From Flavivirga jejuensis (GTDB taxonomy: Bacteria; Bacteroidota; Bacteroidia; Flavobacteriales; Flavobacteriaceae), in contig NZ_JAUOEL010000006.1 of NCBI RefSeq assembly GCF_030540765.1, positions 124,001 through 188,000 of the forward strand: a stretch of DNA of 64,000 bases, read 5' to 3'. A program made the position numbers and the translations under genes. Positions 44,638 to 53,904 of the stretch are shown one piece after another. The notes below the pieces were generated by a model. The model saw only the letters and a program-made list of their open reading frames with translations. It was not told the origin of the DNA and did no database searches. Every line of letters starts with the position of its first letter. The stretch's first letter is position 1.

Positions 44638-45256
44638 AAAGAGACTGTCTAAAAAGTGATGACCTTTGTCATCCAGAAGCTTGCCTAAGAATCGGCAGAT
44701 CAAGGAGACTTCTGAAGAATCTATACTTGTTTTATTTTGAGATTCTTCACTTCGTTCTGAATGACACTAACCTTTTGCATACATGGAATGATATTACCAT
44801 TTGTACAAAATAAGACCGACATGTCATTCAGAGACCTGAGATAAAAAAAATATCAAGTGGAGGAAATGACGTTATTGAGTATGGTCAGGTTAGTAGTTTT
44901 TTTGTCATTCCTGCGAAGGCAGGAATCCACATGATCGAATATTTTTAATGTTATGAAAAACAACGTCTTAAAAAATAACGTCAATGGTAGGCTATCGAAA
45001 ACAAAATATATTTTGTTTGAAGATATAAGCGAAGCTTACGACTGAAGAATCTTTAGAGATTAATTATAAAGATTCTTCGCTGCGCTCTGAATGACAAGTA
45101 GCTGAAAGTTAGTTATTTACAACAACACGTCAATAGTAAGGAGGTACGACTGAAGAACCTCTTGACGTTTTAATCTTTTTATTTTTGAGATTCTTCACTT
45201 CGTTCTGAATGACAGCGAAACTTACGACTGAAGAATCTCATAAATTTTAATGCTTA
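44638..45256. repeat. Repeat-packed intergenic region
   Basis: This 619-base region has no gene and is built from dispersed repeat modules. GAGACTGTCTAAAAAGTGAT lies at 44641. Several half copies of GAAGAATCT...AGATTCTTCACTTCGTTC follow, with one CCTGC-type palindrome at 44903-44930. A 106-base unit (44989-45094) recurs almost unchanged and in the same orientation at 47809-47914, on the other side of the next gene. More GTACGACTGAAGAAnCT copies run to 45240. Confidence 0.8.
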
Positions 45257-47602
45257 TTACAAATTTTGATATGAAGAAACAAGTCGAATAAATTCTGCTC
45301 TATACCCCTCTTTATCATCTCCTCTACCTTTTTTAGCCAACTCAATAACATCTTCTGTTTTCGAATTATTATGATATTTAGATTGTCTTAATTGCATTCC
45401 CAACAAAGCTACTGCTGAAGCAAACTTCAAATCTTCGGAAGCTTCTGTTATAGTGTTTTTCTGAACATGAACCATTTCTATACTTTTATCTCCATCTGGC
45501 TTTTTATATCTAAACTTTACTGTAAATAATTCATCCGAATAATTCTTAGTGACTTCAGTTTTAGTATATTTTAAATCACTCACATCTTTAAGGTAATCAC
45601 TTTTTACCCCATTTGGAATCACCTCATACAAAGCTGTTACTGTATGTCCGCTTCCCAATTCTCCTGCATCTTTTGCGTCGTCAATAAAATCTTCATCTTC
45701 AAGTATTCTATTTTCATATCCAATCAATCTATAGGCTTGTACTATATTGGGATTAAATTCTATCTGAATTTTTACATCTTTTGCTATAGTAAATAATGTG
45801 CCTCCAAATTCTTTTCCAAAAACTTTTTGAGCTTCTTGCATCGTATCGATATATGCATGGTTTCCATTTCCTTTATCGGCTAATGTTTCAAGCTTAGAAT
45901 CTTTATAATTTCCATAGCCAAATCCTAAAACCGATAGAAACACACCTGATTTTCGTTTTTCTTCAATTAATGTTTCCATAGCTTTATCACTAGACGCTCC
46001 TACATTAAAATCCCCATCGGTAGCTAAAATTACTCGATTATTCCCATTCTTTTTATAATGTTTTTCTGCTAATTTGTAAGCTAGTTTTATACCAGCTCCA
46101 CCAGCTGTAGATCCTCCAGATTTTAAATGATCTAAAGCAGCTAATATTTTCTCTTTATGCTTTCCAGAAGTTGGTTCTAAAACAACACCAGCAGCACCAG
46201 CGTATACAACTATTGAGACTTTATCTTGTTCACGCAGTTGATTCACTAAAAGCCTGAAAGCCGATTTTAAAAGCGGGAGTTTGTTTTGAGACCCCATAGA
46301 ACCAGAAACATCTAATAGAAATGTTAGGTTTGATGCTGGCAATTCTTCATGAGCATATGTTTTTCCTTGTAATCCTATTTTAACAATTTTAGTCTCATTA
46401 TGCCATGGTGTTCTAGCTACTTCTGTATTTATTGAAAAAGGATGTTCATTCGTTGGTTGTGGGTATTTATAATCAAAATAATTAACCATTTCTTCAATTT
46501 TAACGGCATCTGGTTCAATAGATACACCGTTATTAATCATACGTCTTATATTACTATATGAAGCTTTATCAACATCAATAGAAAAAGTAGATAACGGAGA
46601 AAGCGATGTGCGCTCAAAACTATTCTCGTTAATGACAGCATAATTTTCTTGATTATTTAGTCTAAAATTTCCATGGTGTGTTGTTATTACCACACACCCA
46701 TTTTTTGCTATCTTTCCAAATTTTTGCTTTGCCTTCCCTTTTTTATATTCTTTTTTACTATCAATATCAGATGCAGCAATAGTCTCAATTATATAATTAT
46801 TCTCTTTTTTTATTGGAATTCCATCAACGATATATAATAGTTCTTCATCTTTTTCAAATTTCCTGTTTTTTGTAGAAATGAGTATCACACCATTTGCTCC
46901 TTTACTTCCATATACCGATGTAGCACTAGCATCTTTAAGCACACTAATATTTTTTATTTGATTTGGGTTTAAATGTTCCATATTGGAATAAGAGGTTTCA
47001 ACACCATCAACAACAACCATAGGCTCACTTCCTTTTGATACAGATGCTATTCCTCTAATTAGAATACGAGAATTGGAATCTATCATCCCTTTATTATTAG
47101 TAATGTTAACCCCAGACACGTGGCCTTGCATAGTTTTTAAAACGGATGTAGCATTTACTTGATTTGCTAATTTATTGTGATATGCTTTTTGTTTTTGACG
47201 TTTTATTTCTGATTTAGAAATGGGCTTAGACCTAACAACAGAAGCCGATCTTGTTATATAGGACTTCCTAGTAGTTCCATAAGCTGTAACTACAACTTCA
47301 TCTAAGGTTGATATGTCTTCTTCTAACACCACAGAAATTGTATTAAAGGTTCCCACTTTCTTTTCTTGCGTTACAAAACCTAAATAGCTAAAAACAAGAA
47401 CATCTGTTGGTTTTGCTTTAATTTTATAAAGTCCATCAAAATGAGTCGTTACTCCTTTACTCGACCCTTTTATCAAAATAGTTACGCCTGGTAACGGTAA
47501 ACCATCACTTGCAGATGTTACTTTTCCAGATATCAGTCGTTCTTGTCCTTGAATGTGTATTGAAACGGTCAATACAAAAATGAATGTTAATAACGTTTTC
47601 AT
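45257..47602 (-). CDS. TonB-plug / von Willebrand factor A (YfbK-like) fusion protein
   Basis: The 781-aa protein has a signal peptide (about 1-19) and a carboxypeptidase-regulatory-like domain (about 22-105, ISGKVTSASDGLPLPGVTI). A SusC-like plug follows (about 155-250: ILIRGIASVSKGSEPMVVVDG, VLKDASATSVYGSKGANGVI), then a short, degenerate second plug-like unit (about 253-310, LLYIVDGIPIK...NGCVVITTH). Last comes a YfbK-type module: SPLSTFSIDVDKASYSNIRR, a VWA domain with the MIDAS motif DVSGSMGS (about 432-439), and the C-terminal domain found in YfbK. There is no beta-barrel, so it cannot be a transporter. A surface or periplasmic adhesion/scaffold role is likely. Confidence 0.85.
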   Translation of the reverse strand: MKTLLTFIFVLTVSIHIQGQERLISGKVTSASDGLPLPGVTILIKGSSKGVTTHFDGLYKIKAKPTDVLVFSYLGFVTQEKKVGTFNTISVVLEEDISTLDEVVVTAYGTTRKSYITRSASVVRSKPISKSEIKRQKQKAYHNKLANQVNATSVLKTMQGHVSGVNITNNKGMIDSNSRILIRGIASVSKGSEPMVVVDGVETSYSNMEHLNPNQIKNISVLKDASATSVYGSKGANGVILISTKNRKFEKDEELLYIVDGIPIKKENNYIIETIAASDIDSKKEYKKGKAKQKFGKIAKNGCVVITTHHGNFRLNNQENYAVINENSFERTSLSPLSTFSIDVDKASYSNIRRMINNGVSIEPDAVKIEEMVNYFDYKYPQPTNEHPFSINTEVARTPWHNETKIVKIGLQGKTYAHEELPASNLTFLLDVSGSMGSQNKLPLLKSAFRLLVNQLREQDKVSIVVYAGAAGVVLEPTSGKHKEKILAALDHLKSGGSTAGGAGIKLAYKLAEKHYKKNGNNRVILATDGDFNVGASSDKAMETLIEEKRKSGVFLSVLGFGYGNYKDSKLETLADKGNGNHAYIDTMQEAQKVFGKEFGGTLFTIAKDVKIQIEFNPNIVQAYRLIGYENRILEDEDFIDDAKDAGELGSGHTVTALYEVIPNGVKSDYLKDVSDLKYTKTEVTKNYSDELFTVKFRYKKPDGDKSIEMVHVQKNTITEASEDLKFASAVALLGMQLRQSKYHNNSKTEDVIELAKKGRGDDKEGYRAEFIRLVSSYQNL

Positions 47603-48068
47603 AATAGTTGATTTTAAAGTTTAGCATAAAACTAATCTCAAACCCTTTCTTATAAAACCGATAATGAGTGAAGTGTCCTTTTGAATGAGTCAGGTACAAA
47701 AAAAGAGATTAAAGGTCTAAAAAGTGATGAACTATGTCATGTCATCAGAGATCTGTGTTAAAAATTTTAACTAGCGGATGAAATGACGTAATAGGGGTGT
47801 CATTCAGAAGGCTATCGAAAACAAAATATATTTTGTTTGAAGATATAAGCGAAGCTTACGACTGAAGAATCTATAGAAATTAATAATAAAGATTCTTCAC
47901 TTCGTTCTGAATGAACTTTGTCATTCAGAGGAGGTACGACTGAAGAATCTCTTGAAGTTTTAGCCTTTTTATTTTGAGATTCTTCACTTCGTTCTGAATG
48001 ACATTAACTATTATAAAAGAAAGTTACGTACTCTTTAGGCTATTCTTATTCTAATCACTGAATAGTGG
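47603..48068. repeat. Repeat-packed intergenic region
   Basis: This 466-base gap has no gene. It contains the inverse copy (about 47738-47803) of the 32578-32643 module, the second 106-base unit (47809-47914), and further palindromic modules (TTCAGAGGAGGTACGACTGA from 47924, GATTCTTCACTTCGTTCTGA from 47979). Confidence 0.8.
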
Positions 48069-50147
48069 TTAATCTCTTTTCTTTATAGGTCTTGTACCAA
48101 AACGTTTGGTATAAATTTTTGAAAAATAAGTATCATTATTAAAACCTACTTCCAAAGCAAGTTGTTTAAGTAAAATTGTAGGATTCTTTTCTAAAATTTC
48201 TCTGGCTTTTTGAAGCCTTATTTCTTTAATAAAGTTATTTGGACTCAAACCTGTATGACTTTTAATTTTTCTATAAAAAGAACTTTTAGAAATATTAAAT
48301 GTTTCAGCAATACTATCTTGGTTTAGGTTCCTGTCATACGATTTTTCGTAAATATAACGTTTTAGTTCTGTTATAAAACTATCACTATATCTTTCTAGTT
48401 CTATATTGTGAACTTCATTATACGAATTTCTTGAGGTATCATTTTTAATACAATTTTTGATACGCGTTAAAAGTTCTTTTTTATCAAAAGGTTTAGTAAC
48501 ATAATCATCGATTCCAAGTTTTAGAACGTCTAATTTGGTATTAATATCAGTTCTAGCTGTGAGCATAATAATAGGGGTCTTATTGTTATGCTCCTTAAGT
48601 TTTGCAACAAACTCATAGCCATTTAATTTTGGCATCATATAGTCGGTTATTATAAAATCAATGGCTTCTTGTTCAATAATTTTTAAAGCTTCTAAACCAT
48701 TCGAAGCCTCAAAACAAGTATTATTTGGTAATATGGAAACTATATGTTTTCGCATATCATAATTATCATCTACAATTAAAAAATTGGATCCTGATATTTT
48801 AGCATTTTCTTTTAATATATGTTCTTTTTTTATGGCATCGGGTATTGTGTTTGTGCTAGTAATACGAGGCTGTTTTTTTTCTAGAGCTAGTTTAATAGTA
48901 AACGTACTTCCTTTATTAGGGGTACTTTCCAATAAGAGTTGGCCATTGTGTAACTCAATAATTTCTTTGCTAAAAGCTAAACCAATACCACCACTACCAC
49001 CAGATTTATTTATATCGTTGTTAACTTGATAAAATCGATTAAACACATTTTTCATGTTGGCTTTAGCAATACCAATTCCTGTATCAGAAACCTTAATAAG
49101 CACTTCTTGATTTTCTTCAGAAAGATTAATGGTAACCATCCCTACATCTGTATATTTTAAAGCATTTATAAGTATATTAGTAATGGCTCTTTCTAGAAAA
49201 ACGGTATCTATTTTTGCTATATAGTCTTCCATGTTTTCTGAAATGTTAAAAGCAATATTTTTTTGATCAAATAAGGGTTCAAAATCTAGATATTGTTTAC
49301 GAACCAATTCAGAAACATTAGCCAACTTAAATTGTAAACTAAACTGAGAAGATTGCATTTTAGCTAAATCTAATACATTATCCACCATATTAGTAATCGC
49401 ATTAATTTGTTTTTTAATACCTTTTTCAATGGCAATTATTGGTAGTGTTTTTTCTGTGTATTTTTCTAATTCAGAAACTTGTCCCTGAATTAATGTTAAA
49501 GGAGTTCGTATTTCATGAGATATATTGGTAAAAAATTGAGATTTAAATTTATCGAGCTGTTCTAATTCTTTTGTTTTAGCTTCTAGTATTTTTTCATTTC
49601 TAATATTAAGATTTTTAAAATAACTAACTACTATAAACACGCCATAAAACAAGAAAGGGGGGTTCATGTTATTAAAAACAGAAACAGGGTAATGTTTAAA
49701 ATGCAAATTAGGAAAGTAAAACCCTGATAAACATATTATTAAGACAAAAATATTTATCTTTTTATTATCAATATAAATTAATGAAACTGCAGGAGGTAAT
49801 AAAAAATAATATTCTAAAAGCTCAGCTTTATACATATAATTAGAAAATAATAAGATCATTATTGTAAGATTAAAAATACATACAATACTGGCAATAAAAT
49901 GCTTCTTGTAATATTGTAATATTTTTACACTAGCTATAAAAAATAGCATAATTATATAACTCATATTTATGAGCTGGTCTTTAAAAAAATCTTCTATAAA
50001 AGAAAAGAGCACAAATAAAATCCAACTATTACAAAATATGTTTAGCAACTTAATCTTCTTAAAATCATTTTCGCTCGTATTTTCATCGATTCCTAATGAA
50101 GTATTGGTGTAAAATAACGCAGTTATTTTCTTAATTATTTTTTTCAT
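48069..50147 (-). CDS. Hybrid histidine kinase / response regulator with AraC output domain
   Basis: From the ATG at 50147 the product is 692 aa. About six N-terminal membrane helices (about 35-185) replace the large periplasmic sensor of classical Bacteroides HTCS proteins. Next are HisKA with the phospho-accepting His211 in FFTNISHEIRTPLTL and HATPase (NALKY N box, DTGIGI and GGSGGIGLA G boxes). A receiver domain with Asp502 in FIITDYMMPKLNG and a conserved TKPF lysine follows, and then a C-terminal AraC helix-turn-helix pair (about 590-692). It therefore senses, phosphorylates itself and binds DNA in one chain. It is divergent from the first BspA-like gene. A longer TTG start at 50168 is less likely. 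Confidence 0.93.
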   Translation of the reverse strand: MKKIIKKITALFYTNTSLGIDENTSENDFKKIKLLNIFCNSWILFVLFSFIEDFFKDQLINMSYIIMLFFIASVKILQYYKKHFIASIVCIFNLTIMILLFSNYMYKAELLEYYFLLPPAVSLIYIDNKKINIFVLIICLSGFYFPNLHFKHYPVSVFNNMNPPFLFYGVFIVVSYFKNLNIRNEKILEAKTKELEQLDKFKSQFFTNISHEIRTPLTLIQGQVSELEKYTEKTLPIIAIEKGIKKQINAITNMVDNVLDLAKMQSSQFSLQFKLANVSELVRKQYLDFEPLFDQKNIAFNISENMEDYIAKIDTVFLERAITNILINALKYTDVGMVTINLSEENQEVLIKVSDTGIGIAKANMKNVFNRFYQVNNDINKSGGSGGIGLAFSKEIIELHNGQLLLESTPNKGSTFTIKLALEKKQPRITSTNTIPDAIKKEHILKENAKISGSNFLIVDDNYDMRKHIVSILPNNTCFEASNGLEALKIIEQEAIDFIITDYMMPKLNGYEFVAKLKEHNNKTPIIMLTARTDINTKLDVLKLGIDDYVTKPFDKKELLTRIKNCIKNDTSRNSYNEVHNIELERYSDSFITELKRYIYEKSYDRNLNQDSIAETFNISKSSFYRKIKSHTGLSPNNFIKEIRLQKAREILEKNPTILLKQLALEVGFNNDTYFSKIYTKRFGTRPIKKRD

Positions 50148-50212
50148 GAGAGACTGTTTGGGGCTCAAAAATAAAGATATGAATTTAATATGTATATCTA
50201 ATTCCTAATAAA

Positions 50213-50218
50213 TTGACC
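50213..50218 (+). promoter_or_regulatory. Single TTGACC half-site near the kinase gene
   Basis: AATTGACCAGTTTT at 50211-50224 matches one unit of the paired sites at 50347 and 52514 and lies 66 bases upstream of the hybrid kinase start. It could be an autoregulatory half-site. Confidence 0.4.
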
Positions 50219-50346
50219 AGTTTTAAGTATTTATATTTAAGTTTTGCTTTTTGTTGCTACAAATTTAATAGTTATAAAATTTCACTTGAAAATATTTATT
50301 TTTTTGTATGTAGATTCTTTAAAAAATAAGCTTTACCCCCCAATAA

Positions 50347-50403
50347 TTGACCAATTTGTAAGGTCGATTGACCAATTTGTGATCTTTTAATTCCTTTATT
50401 TTG
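50347..50403 (+). promoter_or_regulatory. Tandem TTGACCAATTTGT sites and promoter of BspA-like gene 1
   Basis: TTGACCAATTTGT occurs at 50347 and again at 50368, exactly 21 bases (two DNA turns) apart in direct orientation, as AraC-type activators prefer. The second copy supplies a TTTG (50376-50379) in -33 position, 17 bases before an imperfect -7 box TATTTTG (50397-50403). The layout suggests activation by the neighbouring hybrid regulator. Confidence 0.65.
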
Positions 50404-50434
50404 TATTTAATTTTAAATGAATCTTATTAAAATC

Positions 50435-52291
50435 ATGAAACCAAATCTTTTAAGACCCCAACACCTACTAATGTTTCTTGCATTTATACTAGTTGCAAGT
50501 TGCTCTAGAGATGATGATAAACAGGTATCAGTAACATTAATAACAATAGAAGCAGAAACCACTAGTATTTTAAAAAGTACTACATTACAATTAACCGCCA
50601 CAGTAAAACCAGAAAATGCAGAAAACAAAGGCATCACTTGGGCTAGTAGTGATGAAACAATAGCTACCGTAAACCAAGAAGGATTAGTAACTGGCTTGGA
50701 ACTCGGGGAAGTAAACATTACAGCAACATCAACAGCAGACTCATCTATAAGTGGAACCTTTACTTTAGTGGTTACTGGATCTACAAGTAATGCTATAACC
50801 TCATTTACTATAAATGATGTAGAGGGAACCATTAATGATGATAATACAATAGTCGTTACATTTCCTTTTGGTACAGATATAACCGCATTAACACCTACAA
50901 TTGGTATTCCTGAATTTGCTACTGTAAGCCCAACAGGCGCACAGGATTTTTCAGCACCCATTAGCTATACGGTAACTGCCGAAGATGGTAGTACTGCAAC
51001 ATATACAGTTAGTGTTACAGTGAATGCACCTTCCCCTTTTATTACAACTTGGAAAACGACTAGCGACAATGAGAGTATTACAATTTACATAAACCCTAAT
51101 ATCACTACTGGATACGATTACCAAATAAATTGGGGAGATGGCAGTACAGAAAGTAATCTTACAGGAGATGCTACCCACAAATATGCGAGTGCAGGAACCT
51201 ATATCGTAGAAATATCAGGTGATTTTCCTGCTATCTATTCTGGTTATAATAACAGAATAAACGCAGAAAAACTCCAAACGATTGAAAATTGGGGCGATAT
51301 AACATGGAAAAGTATGGAAAAAGCATTTGCTTATTGTACTAATCTAACCTATAATGCTACAGATATTCCTAATCTAGATAATGTAACTAATATGGCTAGT
51401 ATGTTTTTTGTTGCATCCGATTTTAATGGAGATCTTAGTAGTTGGGATGTTAGTAAGGTAACTAATATGGTAGCTATGTTTTTTGGTGCATCCGATTTTA
51501 ATGGAGATCTTAGTAGTTGGGATGTTAGTAAGGTAACTAATATGGCTAGTATGTTTTTTGGTGCATCCGATTTTAATGGAGATATTAGTAGTTGGGGTGT
51601 TAGTGAGGTAACTAATATGTATGCTATGTTTAATAATGCATCCAGTTTTAATGGAGATATTAGTAGTTGGGATGTAATTAAGGTAACTGATATGGCTAGT
51701 ATGTTTTCAAATGCATCCGATTTTAATGGAGATATTAGTAGTTGGGATGTTAGTGAGGTAACTAATATGGAAGCTATGTTTGCTTACGCATCCAATTTTA
51801 ATGGAGATATTAGTAGTTGGGATGTTAGCAATGTAGAGACTATGCATGCTATGTTTTATTATGCATCCAATTTTAATGGGGATATTAGTAGTTGGGATGT
51901 TAGTAAGGTAACTAATATGAATTTTATGTTTAATAATGCATCCAGTTTTAATGGAGATATTAGTAGTTGGGATGTTAGTAAGGTAATTAATATGTCTAAT
52001 ATGTTTGCTTACGCATCCAATTTTAATGGAGATCTTAGTAATTGGGATGTTAGCAATGTAGAGACTATGCGTGCTATGTTTAATTACGCATCCAATTTTA
52101 ATGGAGATCTTAGTAATTGGGATGTTAGCAAGGTAACTACTACATATGGTATGTTTAATAACGCAACAGCTTTCAGTCAAGACCTTTCAAATTGGGCTAC
52201 AGATAACGTAACAGATTGTGCCATTTTTGCTGCTGGTTCAGGGCTTACATCAGCACAACTACCAACTGCGGGTACTTGTTTTCAGCCATAA
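50435..52291 (+). CDS. BspA-like repeat lipoprotein 1 (11 repeats)
   Basis: The product from ATG 50435 is 618 aa. A lipoprotein signal (LAFILVASCS, cysteine lipobox) is followed by a bacterial Ig-like Big_2 domain (about 30-110, ATVKPENAENKGITWASSDE). An Ig-like/cadherin-like domain ending YTVTAEDGSTATYTVSV comes next (about 115-195), then a PKD-like segment (YDYQINWGDGSTES). Last are 11 units of a 25-residue repeat (FNGDISSWDVSKVTNM type), ending in a shared SAQLPTAGTCFQP tail. These BspA/DUF285-type solenoids are surface adhesins or binding proteins. The start is chosen because the third paralogue has no ATG at the position equivalent to 50417. Confidence 0.88.
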   Translation: MKPNLLRPQHLLMFLAFILVASCSRDDDKQVSVTLITIEAETTSILKSTTLQLTATVKPENAENKGITWASSDETIATVNQEGLVTGLELGEVNITATSTADSSISGTFTLVVTGSTSNAITSFTINDVEGTINDDNTIVVTFPFGTDITALTPTIGIPEFATVSPTGAQDFSAPISYTVTAEDGSTATYTVSVTVNAPSPFITTWKTTSDNESITIYINPNITTGYDYQINWGDGSTESNLTGDATHKYASAGTYIVEISGDFPAIYSGYNNRINAEKLQTIENWGDITWKSMEKAFAYCTNLTYNATDIPNLDNVTNMASMFFVASDFNGDLSSWDVSKVTNMVAMFFGASDFNGDLSSWDVSKVTNMASMFFGASDFNGDISSWGVSEVTNMYAMFNNASSFNGDISSWDVIKVTDMASMFSNASDFNGDISSWDVSEVTNMEAMFAYASNFNGDISSWDVSNVETMHAMFYYASNFNGDISSWDVSKVTNMNFMFNNASSFNGDISSWDVSKVINMSNMFAYASNFNGDLSNWDVSNVETMRAMFNYASNFNGDLSNWDVSKVTTTYGMFNNATAFSQDLSNWATDNVTDCAIFAAGSGLTSAQLPTAGTCFQP

Positions 52292-52365
52292 TAAGCCTAA
52301 GTGATAAATTATGAAGCTAAATGCCTTGCAGATTTTAGTGAAAGGCTAGGGTATAAATTTTATTA

Positions 52366-52402
52366 TTAAAAAAGGCTGGTTTAAAAAACCAGCCTTTTTT
52401 AA
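52366..52402 (+). terminator. Terminator after BspA-like gene 1
   Basis: TTAAAAAAGGCTGGTTT pairs perfectly with AAACCAGCCTTTTTTAA around AAA. The same hairpin and 60 preceding bases follow all three paralogues. Confidence 0.9.
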
Positions 52403-52513
52403 TTAGTAGTCACTTTTAAGAAGTACATATAGTATCCTTTAGTTTTAATAAACCTAATCATTATCTACTTTTTTTATAAGAAAAAACTTCAAAATAGATT
52501 TCACCCCCAATAA

Positions 52514-52570
52514 TTGACCAGTTTGTGAGGTTGATTGACCAATTTGTGATCTTTTGATTCTCTTATTTTG
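52514..52570 (+). promoter_or_regulatory. Tandem TTGACC sites and promoter of BspA-like gene 2
   Basis: TTGACCAGTTTGT at 52514 and TTGACCAATTTGT at 52535 are again 21 bases apart. TTTG (52543-52546) and TATTTTG (52564-52570) have the same 17-base spacing as before gene 1. Confidence 0.65.
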
Positions 52571-52601
52571 CATTTAATTTTAAATGAATCTTATTAAAAT
52601 C

Positions 52602-53792
52602 ATGAAACCAAATCTTTTAAAAACCCAACACCTACTATTGTTTTTTGCATTTATACTAGTTGCAAGTTGCTCTAGCGATGATGATAAAACTGAAGCATCA
52701 AGTATTGAAGTAAACTCAATAACAATAGAAGCAGAAACCGAAACCACTAGTATTTCAAAAAGTACTACATTACAATTAACCGCCACAGTAAAACCAGAAA
52801 ATGCAGAAAACAAAGGCATCACTTGGGCTAGTAGTGATGAAACGATAGCTACCGTAAACCAAGAAGGATTAGTAACTGGCTTGGAACTCGGGGAAGTAAA
52901 CATTACAGCAACATCAACAGCAGACTCATCTATAAGTGGAACCTTTACTTTAGTGGTTACTGGATCAACAAGTAATGCTATTACCTCATTTACTATAAAT
53001 GATGTAGAGGGAACTATTAATGATGATAATACAATAGTCGTTACATTTCCTTTTGGTACAGTTATAACCGCATTAACACCTACAATTGGTATTTCTGAAT
53101 TTGCTACTGTAATCCCAACAGGCGTACAAGATTTTTCAGCACCCATTAGCTATACGGTAACTGCCGAAGATGGTAGTATTGCAACATATACAGTTAGTGT
53201 TACGGTGAATGCACCTTTTATTACAACTTGGAAAACGACTAGCGACAATGAAAGTATTACAATTTACACGAATCCTAATATTATTACTGGATACGATTAC
53301 CAAATAAATTGGGGAGATGGCAGTACAGAAAGTAATCTTACAAGAGATGCTACCCACCAATATGTGAGTGCAGGAACCTATATTGTAGAAATATCAGGTG
53401 ATTTTCCTGCTATTTATTCTCCTTATTCTAATGCAACAAACTCAGAAAAACTCCAAACGATTGAAAGTTGGGGCGATATAACATGGAAAAGTATGGAAAA
53501 AGCATTTGCTTATTGTGCTAACCTAACCTATAACGCTACAGATATTCCTAATCTAGATAATGTAAACGATATGTCTGATGTGTTTACTTTCGCATCCAAT
53601 TTTAATGGAGATATTAGTAGTTGGGATGTTAGTAAGGTAACTGATATGCGATTTATGTTTTTTGATGCAACAGCTTTCAATCAAGACCTTTCAAACTGGG
53701 CTACAGATAACGTAAGATATTGTGACTATTTTGATGCCGGTTCAGCGCTTACACCAGCACAACTACCAACTGCAGGTTGTTTTCAGCGATAA
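52602..53792 (+). CDS. BspA-like repeat lipoprotein 2 (2 repeats)
   Basis: The product from ATG 52602 is 396 aa and collinear with paralogue 1: lipoprotein signal (LVASCSSDDDK), Big_2 domain, cadherin-like domain, PKD-like WGDGSTES segment. It has only one FNGDISSWDV repeat and one terminal FNQDLSNWAT unit before the common PAQLPTAGCFQR end. The loss of nine units relative to paralogue 1 is in frame. It is preceded by the same paired TTGACC sites and followed by the same terminator, so it is a separately regulated copy. Confidence 0.87.
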   Translation: MKPNLLKTQHLLLFFAFILVASCSSDDDKTEASSIEVNSITIEAETETTSISKSTTLQLTATVKPENAENKGITWASSDETIATVNQEGLVTGLELGEVNITATSTADSSISGTFTLVVTGSTSNAITSFTINDVEGTINDDNTIVVTFPFGTVITALTPTIGISEFATVIPTGVQDFSAPISYTVTAEDGSIATYTVSVTVNAPFITTWKTTSDNESITIYTNPNIITGYDYQINWGDGSTESNLTRDATHQYVSAGTYIVEISGDFPAIYSPYSNATNSEKLQTIESWGDITWKSMEKAFAYCANLTYNATDIPNLDNVNDMSDVFTFASNFNGDISSWDVSKVTDMRFMFFDATAFNQDLSNWATDNVRYCDYFDAGSALTPAQLPTAGCFQR

Positions 53793-53867
53793 TTAAGACC
53801 AAGTGCTAAATTATAAAACTACATACCTTGCAGATTTTAGTGAAAGGCTAGGGTATAAATTTTATTA

Positions 53868-53904
53868 TTAAAAAAGGCTGGTTTAAAAAACCAGCCTTTT
53901 TTAA
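53868..53904 (+). terminator. Terminator after BspA-like gene 2
   Basis: The same perfect hairpin as at 52366-52402 (GGCTGGTTT/AAACCAGCC arms, A and T flanks). Confidence 0.9.

Noticed and set aside
44638-44660. GAGACTGTCTAAAAAGTGAT as the end of an intact insertion sequence
   Set aside because: It looks like an IS terminal repeat, but no transposase frame or matching opposite end was found within the region.
51400-52180. 75-bp tandem repeats as a possible CRISPR array
   Set aside because: The units are contiguous, in frame and translate to a protein solenoid; there are no unique spacers and no cas genes.
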